A stretch of 64,000 nt of DNA from Streptomyces sp. ADI96-02. Lineage in GTDB: Bacteria > Actinomycetota > Actinomycetes > Streptomycetales > Streptomycetaceae. Shown here piece by piece: positions 46,304-53,911 of this stretch; position 1 is the stretch's first letter; each line of letters starts with the position of its first letter. The position numbers and the translations under genes are program-made. The notes beneath the pieces were generated by a model. The model was not told the DNA's origin, did not search any database, and worked only from the letters and a program-made list of their open reading frames with translations. The stretch spans positions 5,749,401 through 5,813,400 of the forward strand of contig NZ_ML123034.1 of the NCBI RefSeq assembly GCF_003846185.1. The letters are read 5' to 3'.

Positions 46304-47857
46304 TCAGCGACCCGCCTGGAGCGCCGCCCACGTGGCGGAGCCCACGGCTCCGTCCACGGTGAGCGACCGGCTCTCCTGGTAGTCGCTCACGGCCTCCGCC
46401 GTCGACGGCCCGAAGCCGCCGTCCACGCCGACCGTGGAGCCGAGGGCCGCCGTGAGGGAGCGCTGGAGCCGCTTCACCGCGTCGCCCGAACTGCCGTGCG
46501 AGAGAGCCGGGGTGGTGCCGGCCGAGAGCAGCGCCGTCCAGGTCCTCGGGCCGACCGCCCCGTCGGCGTCCAGCGAGCGGGCCCGCTGGAACGCCTGCAC
46601 GGCGCTCTTCGTCGCCGGGCCGAAGCTGCCGTCGGCCGCGCCCGCCGCGTACCCCTGTTCGTTGAGCAGCTGCTGAACGGCCTTGACCTGCGGGCCCGTC
46701 GAGCCGGTCTGCTGCGTGGCGTACGCGGGGAAGCTCAGCGCGTCGCCGCCGGAACCGGAGCCGCCCCGCACCAGCTCCATGTAGCGGTCCCAGTCCCAGT
46801 TCGCGCCCGGGTCGGTGTGGTCGTTGCCGGGCGCCTCGCTGTGCCCGATGATGTGCGCCCGGTCCTTCGGGATGCCGTACCTGGCGCTGAGGTGGGCCGT
46901 CAGCGCGGCCGACGAGCGGTACATGGCGTCCGTGAACCAGGCCGGGTTGTCGATGTACCCCTCGTGTTCGATGCCGAGCGAGGAGGAGTTGGCGCTCCTG
47001 GCGTGGTACGCCGTGTCGCCGTCGCGCACCATCTGGGTGATCTGGCCGTCCGAGGAGCGGACCACGTAGTGCGCGCTCACCTTGGCCGACGGGTTCTGGA
47101 ACCAGCTGATGGACCCCGCGTACGACCCCTGGGTGACGTGGACGACCACTTTGTCGATCGTGGCGGTGCGGCCCTTGGCGTAGTTGCCGGTGGCCGCCGC
47201 CGCCCAGAGCGCGGACGGGTAGTCGGGGCTCGCGGCGAGGGCCGCGGACGCGGCGCCGGCGCCCTTGTCCGGGGCGACCGGGCGGGAGGGCACCCGCACG
47301 GTCTCACCGCCGGACGCGGTCGCGGTCAGACCCTCGGCGAGGAAGGTGTAGACGGCGTCCGCGTAGAGCGTGGCGGCCGGCTCGGCCGCCTCGCTGTACC
47401 GGGCGACCGCCGGATACCAGGCGTTCACGTCGCGCCGCTCGGCGGCGTCCAGGCCCAGGGCGTCGGCGTGGTCGCGCAGCACGGCTGCGCCGCCGAGGAT
47501 GTTGGCCGCGGTGTTCCGGCGCAGCCGGGTCTCGGACGCGCCGGTCAGGGCCGACGCCTTCTCCAGGGAGCGGTTGGCGGGGTTGCTCGCCAGGTGCATC
47601 ACGCCGTAGCCGTTGGCCTGGCTCGGCTCGCCCGCGTGCGCGTCGAGGCGCGTCTCGCCGTAGCCGACGGCGGCCAGCAGGTCGCGCGGGACGCCGTACT
47701 CCTCGGCCGCCTGTGCGAAGGCGGTGTTCATCGGGTCGGCGGCGCGGGCCGGCGGGGCGGCGGTGGCGGGCGTCCCGGCGGCGAGGAGCGCCGCGGTGGT
47801 GAGGGCCGCCGCGGCGAGGGCGCGCACGCGGGGGCGCGCTGCGGGAGGTCTGGGCAT
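46304..47857 (-). CDS. Secreted N-acetylmuramoyl-L-alanine amidase with peptidoglycan-binding repeats
   Basis: This 517-residue protein has a signal peptide (residues about 1-35). An N-terminal region with VPRDLLAAVGYGETRLDAHA and NGYGVMHL looks like a goose-lysozyme/transglycosylase-type fold. A T7-lysozyme-type amidase domain follows (VVVHVTQGSYAGS, HYVVRSSDGQI, IIGHSEAPGNDHTDPG), with zinc ligands in these blocks. Two PG_binding_1 repeats (VKAVQQLLNEQGY and VKRLQRSLTAAL) end the protein. It should cleave the stem peptide from muramic acid outside the cell. The ATG at 47857 is preceded by GGAGCAGGAG. Confidence 0.9.
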   Translation of the reverse strand: MPRPPAARPRVRALAAAALTTAALLAAGTPATAAPPARAADPMNTAFAQAAEEYGVPRDLLAAVGYGETRLDAHAGEPSQANGYGVMHLASNPANRSLEKASALTGASETRLRRNTAANILGGAAVLRDHADALGLDAAERRDVNAWYPAVARYSEAAEPAATLYADAVYTFLAEGLTATASGGETVRVPSRPVAPDKGAGAASAALAASPDYPSALWAAAATGNYAKGRTATIDKVVVHVTQGSYAGSISWFQNPSAKVSAHYVVRSSDGQITQMVRDGDTAYHARSANSSSLGIEHEGYIDNPAWFTDAMYRSSAALTAHLSARYGIPKDRAHIIGHSEAPGNDHTDPGANWDWDRYMELVRGGSGSGGDALSFPAYATQQTGSTGPQVKAVQQLLNEQGYAAGAADGSFGPATKSAVQAFQRARSLDADGAVGPRTWTALLSAGTTPALSHGSSGDAVKRLQRSLTAALGSTVGVDGGFGPSTAEAVSDYQESRSLTVDGAVGSATWAALQAGR

Positions 47858-47886
47858 GGGGGCTCCTGCTCCGTGGGGGAAGAGAA

Positions 47887-47922
47887 AAGCCCTCGGGGCC
47901 GTGAGGACGGGCCGAGGGGCTT
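47887..47922 (-). terminator. Attenuator-like hairpin in the amidase leader
   Basis: On the minus strand, AAGCCCCTCGG and CCGAGGGCTT form a stem of ten pairs with one bulge, followed by TTTTCTCTT. It starts about ten bases after the predicted -10 and ends 30 bases before the amidase ATG. Confidence 0.5.
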
Positions 47923-47931
47923 CGGGCGTCC

Positions 47932-47960
47932 AGGCTAGCCGTGTGGCAGGGTCATGACAA
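47932..47960 (-). promoter_or_regulatory. Amidase promoter
   Basis: TTGTCA (47960-47955), 17 bases, TAGCCT (47937-47932). The -35 with its following TG and CCTG resembles the promoter of the nuclease gene at 53222. Confidence 0.55.
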
Positions 47961-48032
47961 TAAAGGAATGTCACTCGGCTCATGGGCAACTGGGTTGAAG
48001 AAAAGCGCAGTTGGCGGACCGGTTCGGCCTGA

Positions 48033-48055
48033 CGGGTGAGCGGGCGTGTCACCCG
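48033..48055. promoter_or_regulatory. Palindrome CGGGTGA-N9-TCACCCG in the amidase-ACP intergenic region
   Basis: It lies in the 456-base gap between divergent amidase and ACP starts (47858-48313). The rest of the gap holds the amidase promoter and leader hairpin and, at 48213-48218, a TATAAA that may be the ACP operon -10. I see no further gene in it. Confidence 0.4.
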
Positions 48056-48313
48056 ACCGTGGCCGCCTGATGGGTGACGAAACGTCAGGTCGGCTCGCCC
48101 TCGGCCATGGGGTGAGCCTTCCGGTCGCCCCGTCGCCCGACGGGATTCGTACACCTGGACACAGAACCCACCGCACGGGGGAACGAGGATCGGGAACTCG
48201 TCCGTGAAGGCGTATAAAGGGTCCTTCCGGAGCAGCCGGCGTCCCTCGATGGCCCCTCCCCACCTCCCCCTCACGCGGCAGGCGTCACCGCGTCACCGAG
48301 CCCAGGAGCGCCA

Positions 48314-48562
48314 ATGAGCACAGCGCCAATGAGCACTTCGGAAGAGATCAGCGCCCTGCTGGTAGCGAAGTTCGGCACCGATCCCGAGGCGATCCGCCCC
48401 GACGTCCCGCTGCACCGCCTGCGGCTGGACTCCCTCGCGCTGGAGGAGCTGCGGCTGCTCATCGAGGACCGGCTGGACATCGACCTGGAGGACGTCGCCC
48501 TCACCTCGCGGGACACCGTCGGCCGGCTGGTCGAGGCCGTGCACGGCAAGGCCGCCGCGTGA
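48314..48562 (+). CDS. Stand-alone acyl carrier protein
   Basis: This 82-residue acyl carrier protein has the phosphopantetheine attachment Ser40 in LRLDSLALEELRL and the usual four-helix pattern. It is not the housekeeping fatty-acid ACP, since it lies with a diverged ketosynthase and a hydrolase instead of fabD/fabH/fabF. The ATG at 48314 has GGAG five bases upstream; a second ATG at 48329 lacks one. The stop overlaps the ketosynthase GTG (GTGA), so carrier and synthase are translated together. Confidence 0.88.
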   Translation: MSTAPMSTSEEISALLVAKFGTDPEAIRPDVPLHRLRLDSLALEELRLLIEDRLDIDLEDVALTSRDTVGRLVEAVHGKAAA

Positions 48563-49845
48563 GCGCCCGCGCGACGGGCGGGCCCGCGCCGTCCGCCCGG
48601 CCCTACCGCCGCCCGCCGTCGCCGCCGTACACCGCGGCCGTCACCGGCGTCGGCCTGGTGACCGCGGCCGGTACGGGCGTGGGCGCGGCCTGGCACGGGG
48701 TCACCGAGGGCCTGGTCCCTTCGGTCGGTCCGCGCGCCGAACTCCAGGACCTGCCCTGCGACTTCTTCTACTCGGTCACCGACTGCGACCCGCAGGCCGT
48801 GCTCGGCGTGGCCGCCCAGCGGCTGATGGACCGCTTCGCGCAGCTCGCGGTCATCGCCGCCCGCGAGGCCGTCGCCGACGCAGGGCTCGACGCCTCCGTC
48901 TGGGACAGCGGTCGCGTCGGCGTCGTGATCGGCTCGGCCCACGGCGGCCTGCCCTTCTACGACGAGCAGTACGCCGCCCTCACCGAGCGCGGGGCCCGGC
49001 GCGTCTCCCCGAAGCTCGCCCCGCTCAGCGTCGTCAACGGCGCGGCCAGCAGCGTCAGCCTCGACCTCGGCGTGCACGGGCCCAGCCAGGCCGTCTCCAC
49101 CGCGTGCTCGTCCGGCACCGTCGCGATCGGCACCGCCCACCAGATGCTTCGTTCCGGGGCCTGCGACATCGTGATCGCGGGCGGCGCGGAGTCCACCTGC
49201 TGCCGCCTGCTGATCGCCAGCGCCTGCCGGCTCAAGGCCGTCTCCACCCGCCGCGAGGACCCGCGCGCCGCCTGCCGCCCGTTCGACACCCACCGCGACG
49301 GCTTCGTCGTCGGCGAGGGCGCCGGGCTGCTGGTCCTGGAGCACCCGGAGCACGCCCGCGCCCGCGGCGCGGCCGTCCGCGCGCATGTGAGCGGGTACGG
49401 CGCCTCCAGCGACGCCCACTCCGCCGTCGCCCCCGACCCGGACGGCCTCGGCATCGAGCGCGCCCTGCGCGCCGCCCTGGCGGACGCGGGCCTCTCCCCG
49501 GCCGACGTCGGCCACGTCAACGCGCACGGCACCTCGACGCTCTCCAACGACCGGATCGAGGCGACCATGCTGCACCGGGTCCTCGGCGAGAGCGTCCTCG
49601 TCACCTCCACCAAGGCGATGACCGGCCACACGCTCGGGGCCGCGGGCGGCATCGAGACCGCGCTCACCGTGCTGGCCCTCCAGCACCAGCGGGTCCCGCC
49701 CACCGTCAACCTGGACGCGCCCGATCCGGAGATCCCGATCGAGGTGGTCGCCAAGGAGGCCCGCACCGCCTCGTTCGACTGCGCCGTCAAGACCTCGCTC
49801 GGCTTCGGCGGGCACAACGCCGCACTCGTGCTCACCAGGGCCTGA
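48559..49845 (+). CDS. Beta-ketoacyl-ACP synthase (FabF-like) of an orphan ACP operon
   Basis: This 428-residue thiolase-fold condensing enzyme has the complete catalytic set: Cys183 in STACSSG, His323 in NAHGTST, Lys352 in STKAMTGH and His357 in the same block. Hence decarboxylative condensation is possible; it is not a chain-length factor. About 24 proline/arginine-rich residues precede the conserved start. It is coupled to the ACP upstream and followed 11 bases later by an alpha/beta hydrolase. No acyltransferase, ketoreductase, dehydratase or phosphopantetheinyl transferase is nearby, so the rest of the route must be supplied in trans. Confidence 0.9.
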   Translation: MSARATGGPAPSARPYRRPPSPPYTAAVTGVGLVTAAGTGVGAAWHGVTEGLVPSVGPRAELQDLPCDFFYSVTDCDPQAVLGVAAQRLMDRFAQLAVIAAREAVADAGLDASVWDSGRVGVVIGSAHGGLPFYDEQYAALTERGARRVSPKLAPLSVVNGAASSVSLDLGVHGPSQAVSTACSSGTVAIGTAHQMLRSGACDIVIAGGAESTCCRLLIASACRLKAVSTRREDPRAACRPFDTHRDGFVVGEGAGLLVLEHPEHARARGAAVRAHVSGYGASSDAHSAVAPDPDGLGIERALRAALADAGLSPADVGHVNAHGTSTLSNDRIEATMLHRVLGESVLVTSTKAMTGHTLGAAGGIETALTVLALQHQRVPPTVNLDAPDPEIPIEVVAKEARTASFDCAVKTSLGFGGHNAALVLTRA

Positions 49846-49856
49846 CCGCAAGGGGA

Positions 49857-50771
49857 ATGAGGAGCATGCCCGAGGAGATCATCCGCGCCCTGTCGCTGGA
49901 CGGGGTCGGCTTCGGCTACCGCGTCCTGCCGTACGCCGGGCCCGGCCCGGTCCCGGACACCGAACCCGCCCTCGTCCTCGGCGGAGCCCTCCAGGGCATG
50001 TTCGGCTGGCCCCAGATGGACGACCACCTGGGCCCGGCCGCCGACGTGGTCACCGCCGACCTGCCCGGCATGGGCAGCGCAGACCCGCTGCCGCCCGGCC
50101 CCAGCGCCGACCTGCTCTGCCGGGCCGTGCTGCGGATCGCCGACGATCTCCGGGCCCCCCGCATCAACCTCTTCGGCTTCTCCTACGGCACCGCCATCGC
50201 CTTCGGCTTCGCCCGGCGTCATCCCGAGCGGGTGGCCCGCCTCGCCCTCGGCGGCGTACCGGTCCACATCGACGCCGCCCAGGTCGCCTGCTGGGAACGG
50301 GCCCGCGAGGTGCTGGCGGGCGGCGACCACGACGGCTTCGCCAGGCTGGCCGCCGACGCGCTGATGTGCCTCGACCCGGAGCGGCCCGTGCACCGGCGGG
50401 AGCTGGCCCGGCGCTACGTCCGGCGCTCCTTCCTGCACGCGCTCGCCCACTCGCCGCACGCGGCCGACTCGCTGTACCGGGCGCTGGCCGACCGGCCCGA
50501 CTTCTCCGGCGGGCTGCGCGGCGTACCGGCGCTGGTCTTCGCGGGCGAGCACGACACGGTGACGTCGCCCGCGCGGCAGCGGGAGTTCGCCGCGACCATC
50601 GAGGGCAGCCGGTTCCTGACGATCCGGGAGTCCGACCACTGGGTCGTCCTGGAACGGGCGGAGGAGGTGGCCGCCCTGGTGGCCGGGTTCTTCACCGGAC
50701 GGGAGCCGGAGCGGGGGCCCGGCGCGCTCGCGCTGCCGCGCCAGGCCGCCGCTCCGGCCGGGCGGACCTGA
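49857..50771 (+). CDS. Alpha/beta hydrolase of the ACP-ketosynthase operon
   Basis: This 304-residue alpha/beta hydrolase has the nucleophile elbow GFSYG with Ser109, the acid in GEHDTV and the histidine in SDHWVV, so the triad is complete. It could release the acyl chain from the carrier protein as a thioesterase or act on the product. The start is uncertain: ATG 49857 and ATG 49866 both have partial ribosome sites, and the difference is three residues. No terminator is visible before the convergent nuclease gene ending at 50796. Confidence 0.85.
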   Translation: MRSMPEEIIRALSLDGVGFGYRVLPYAGPGPVPDTEPALVLGGALQGMFGWPQMDDHLGPAADVVTADLPGMGSADPLPPGPSADLLCRAVLRIADDLRAPRINLFGFSYGTAIAFGFARRHPERVARLALGGVPVHIDAAQVACWERAREVLAGGDHDGFARLAADALMCLDPERPVHRRELARRYVRRSFLHALAHSPHAADSLYRALADRPDFSGGLRGVPALVFAGEHDTVTSPARQREFAATIEGSRFLTIRESDHWVVLERAEEVAALVAGFFTGREPERGPGALALPRQAAAPAGRT

Positions 50772-50795
50772 ACGCGCCAGGCCCGCCCGCCCGGC

Positions 50796-53222
50796 TCAGC
50801 GCCGGTGGCCGTGGTGGTGCGAGGAGCCCTCGACGCGCACCCGGACGACCTGCGGGTCGTGGTCGCTCGCCTGGTCGGCGAACTCCGCGTTGATGTGGAC
50901 CACGTCGTAGTCGAACCGGCGGATACCCGGGCTCGTCAGGATGTGGTCCAGCGTCTGCGAGTTGCCGTCGAAGACGTAGCTGTACTGCTCGCCGGCGGGC
51001 AGCGTCGTGATCAGCGGCTTCAGCACCTTGCCCCGGATCAGCTCCTTCATCGTCGGGGAGAACGCGAAGTCGTTGAGGTCCCCGAGCGTCACCACCCGGG
51101 CGGAGCGGTCCGCCTTCAGCAGCGAGGTCACGAAGGTGTTGACCTCGGCGGCCTGCTGGATCCGCTTCGTCTCCGAACTCCGCGTCGGCTCCTGGTAGCG
51201 GCCGTGCAGCGACTGGTCGCCGCCCTTGGACGCGAAGTGGTTGCCGATGACGAAGACGGGCTTGCCCCGGAAGGAGAACTCCCCCACCAGCGGCTTGCGG
51301 CTGTCCGCCCACGCCGGGCTCGCCGGGTTGATCCGGCCCGGTGACGCGGAGAGCCGCACGCCCCGGTGCGTGTCCACGGCGCTGACCGGCGTGGTGGCGT
51401 CGCCGCCCGGCCGGTCGGTGAACGAGACCCGCTTCGCGTTGAAGAGGAAGACGTTGCGTATGTTGCCGCCCGGCTCGCCGCCGTCCTTGTTGTTCTCGGG
51501 AGCGACGTAGCGCCAGGAGTAGCGCGGTCCGCCGGCCGCGACGATGGCGTCGGTGAACCGCTTCAGCGTCTGCTCGGAGGCCACCGTGCCGTCGTTCACC
51601 GCGCCGTTGTCGTCCTGGATCTCCTCCAGCGAGACGATGTCGGGGGAGGCGAGGTTCACCGCGACGCCTTCGGCCAGCCGGTCGAACTTGGCCTGCTCGT
51701 CCAGGGCGTCCAGGTTCTCCACGTTGTACGTGGCGACCGCGAGTTCGCCGCGCTTCTGCTTGCGGGTGACCTCGCGCCGCAGCCCCTTGTCGACGACCTG
51801 GCCCAGCTCCGTCGCCTGCACGTTGTAGCCGCCGAACGAGGCGTAGTCCAGGACGCCGGTGGTGCTGCCGGACAGCACGTCCCCCACGTTGGCCGCGGGG
51901 ACCGGGCGCGCCGGGTCCAGCGACATGACCTTGAGCCGGCCGGTGTTCTGGTCCTCGTAGGAGGCGTAGAGCGTGCCGCCGCGCCGGGTCGGGTTCTCCC
52001 GGGGCTTGACGGTCACCCAGATCTCGTCGTACGCCGTCGTCGCACCGGTCACCCGGGTGTCGGCGATCCGCACCCGGCTGCCTTCGAGGGCTTCGTAGAG
52101 GTCCAGGGCGTACGTCGAGGGGTCCAGCGGCAGCGCGTCGATCGCCCCGCCGCCGGCCGTGGGCACGTAGCGGCCGGGAACCGAGCGGGCGTCGAGCACG
52201 ACCGGGGCGGGCAGCGGGTTGCCGGAGGAGAGCACGGTGGTGCGCGGCGTGGTGAGCTGGGTGACCGACTGCGCGCCGGAGGCCGGGTAGTACTCGGCGA
52301 CCTTGCCGCTGACCAGCACCGCGTCCCCGGCCTTCACGGCCGGCGCGGCGGAACCGGTGTAGACGAACAGGGCCTCGCCGGTGCGCGGGTCGGCGTCGGG
52401 GGCGGTGTCCTGGATCCAGAAGCCGCGCGATCCGGTGGTCCGCACGGCGGTGACGACGCCCGGGACGCCGGTGACCGTCGTGCCCTCCAGCGGGGACAGG
52501 CGCGTGGTGCCCTGGATGTCGTGCACCCGCACCGCGCCGGGCTCGGTCGGCCCGCCGGGGTCGCCGGGGCCCTGGCCGCCGGAGGTCTGGCCCGCCGCGT
52601 TGACCGGGGACGGGGCTCCGGCCGCGAGGTCGGCGGCGTTGTCGTCGGTGTCGGCGAGTGAGGCGGCCCGGGAGACCGAGGCGGCGGCCGAGGCGCCCGG
52701 CACGGGGCCGGAGCCCTCCCGCACGACCGCGGAGCCGTAGCCGACCAGGTCGACGATCCTCGTGTCGGCCGCACAGTCCGCGGCGCTCTTGCAGCTCAGC
52801 GGCTCGGTGCCGGAGACCAGGGCGACGGTGCCGCTCGCGGCCGACATGGCCACGGCGCCGGTGGCGTCGGCGGCGGGCAGGGCCACCGTTCCGCCGGTGC
52901 CGGCCGCCTGGGCGACCAGGTAGCGCCCGCCGGGGGCGATGGCCCCGTTCAGGCCGGAGACCTGCCAGGCCGAGCCCGCCGACGGGCTGCCCGGCAGGTA
53001 CTGGACGCTGAACCCGGAGACGTCCAACGGCGCGGAGCCGGCGTTGGCCAGCTCGACGAAGTCCCGGGTCAGCGTCGCGCCCGTGTTGCCCCCGCCGCCG
53101 TACACCTCGGAGATGACGGCGGTGGCGGACGGGGCCGCGTGCGCGGCGGGCAGTGCGGTCACCGCGAGTGCGACGGCGACGGCGCCGGTCAGCAGGACGG
53201 AACCGGATCTGTGTATCTGCAC
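50796..53222 (-). CDS. Secreted nuclease: lamin-tail and endonuclease/exonuclease/phosphatase domains
   Basis: This 808-residue secreted protein has a signal peptide (about residues 1-29, cleavage near AHA-APS) and a lamin-tail domain (AVISEVYGGGGNTGATLTRD, FVELANAG, WQVSGL). A middle beta-rich region contains an OB-fold-like part, and the C-terminal endonuclease/exonuclease/phosphatase domain starts near residue 500 (VATYNVENLD, DIVSLEEIQ, GNHFASKGGD, TLGDLNDF, SDHDPQVV). The last residues are histidine-rich. It would degrade extracellular DNA or phosphate esters. The GTG at 53222 has GGGGAC six bases upstream. Confidence 0.88.
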   Translation of the reverse strand: MQIHRSGSVLLTGAVAVALAVTALPAAHAAPSATAVISEVYGGGGNTGATLTRDFVELANAGSAPLDVSGFSVQYLPGSPSAGSAWQVSGLNGAIAPGGRYLVAQAAGTGGTVALPAADATGAVAMSAASGTVALVSGTEPLSCKSAADCAADTRIVDLVGYGSAVVREGSGPVPGASAAASVSRAASLADTDDNAADLAAGAPSPVNAAGQTSGGQGPGDPGGPTEPGAVRVHDIQGTTRLSPLEGTTVTGVPGVVTAVRTTGSRGFWIQDTAPDADPRTGEALFVYTGSAAPAVKAGDAVLVSGKVAEYYPASGAQSVTQLTTPRTTVLSSGNPLPAPVVLDARSVPGRYVPTAGGGAIDALPLDPSTYALDLYEALEGSRVRIADTRVTGATTAYDEIWVTVKPRENPTRRGGTLYASYEDQNTGRLKVMSLDPARPVPAANVGDVLSGSTTGVLDYASFGGYNVQATELGQVVDKGLRREVTRKQKRGELAVATYNVENLDALDEQAKFDRLAEGVAVNLASPDIVSLEEIQDDNGAVNDGTVASEQTLKRFTDAIVAAGGPRYSWRYVAPENNKDGGEPGGNIRNVFLFNAKRVSFTDRPGGDATTPVSAVDTHRGVRLSASPGRINPASPAWADSRKPLVGEFSFRGKPVFVIGNHFASKGGDQSLHGRYQEPTRSSETKRIQQAAEVNTFVTSLLKADRSARVVTLGDLNDFAFSPTMKELIRGKVLKPLITTLPAGEQYSYVFDGNSQTLDHILTSPGIRRFDYDVVHINAEFADQASDHDPQVVRVRVEGSSHHHGHRR

Positions 53223-53255
53223 GTGAGTGTCCCCAACTGTGTAGTGAGGACCAAA

Positions 53256-53284
53256 AACTATGCGCGTAGAACAGGGCATGACAA
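53256..53284 (-). promoter_or_regulatory. Nuclease promoter with embedded TTCTACGCGC
   Basis: TTGTCA (53284-53279), seven bases, TTCTACGCGC (53271-53262), ATAGTT (53261-53256); spacer 17. The inner ten bases and their distance from the -35 are the same as in the ribonuclease promoter at 33355-33385. CTATGCGCGTAG forms a near-palindrome over the motif. Confidence 0.6.
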
Positions 53285-53395
53285 GGCATCAGAGGTTAAT
53301 TCCCCGCATCGACCGGATGGCGGCCCGTACGGCGTCCCGGTCCGGAGCCCGCACCGGGACGTCCCACAGGGCCTCCAGGAGGTCTTCGGACCCGC

Positions 53396-53791
53396 TCAGT
53401 CCCGGGCCAGCGGATACACCGCCAGCGAGAAGGAGTGCCCCGCCGGGTCCCCGTACACGCGGACGTCGCGCGGCCCGCTGTTGCTCTCACCGGTGTCCAC
53501 GGGCCGGGCCCCGAGTCCTATCGCCTCCCGCTCGGCCTCGTCGATGTCCTCACGGCTCACCAGGATCCGCAGGTGCGCCTGCTGGGAGTCCTCCGGGCGC
53601 GGCCAGCTCGGCGGCGCGTAGCCGTGGTCGCGGCGGATGGCCAGGTGGACGCCCGCGTTGCCCACGATCTCGACGAAGTCCGGATCGGAACCGATCCGGA
53701 CCTCGGCGTCGAACAGTCCGGCGTAGAACTCCGCCAGCTCCATCGGTTCGGCACAGTCAAGGACGAGGACGCTCGTCTTCTCCACAGTCAT
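53396..53791 (-). CDS. VOC/glyoxalase family protein
   Basis: This 131-residue protein belongs to the vicinal oxygen chelate superfamily: CAEPMELAEFYAGLFDAEVR at the N-terminus and VRVYGDPAGHSFSLAVYP at the C-terminus. Similar small proteins are annotated as glyoxalase-like domain proteins in Streptomyces; no substrate is known. The ATG at 53791 begins the first beta strand (MTVEKTSVLVLDC). It ends close to a 170-base gap before the nuclease start. Confidence 0.82.
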   Translation of the reverse strand: MTVEKTSVLVLDCAEPMELAEFYAGLFDAEVRIGSDPDFVEIVGNAGVHLAIRRDHGYAPPSWPRPEDSQQAHLRILVSREDIDEAEREAIGLGARPVDTGESNSGPRDVRVYGDPAGHSFSLAVYPLARD

Positions 53792-53911
53792 GCGGGAACG
53801 GATACCCCCGCCCCGCCCCGGGCACGCCGTCCCGGGCCGTCCGGCGTCCCGGACACCGGCGCGCGGCGGTCCCGGACGAGGAATCACGGGTCAGCGTCTA
53901 AGGTGCGAACC

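Noticed and set aside
47858..47960. c-di-AMP (ydaO-type) riboswitch before the amidase
   Set aside because: The leader is too short from the predicted start and contains only one simple hairpin.
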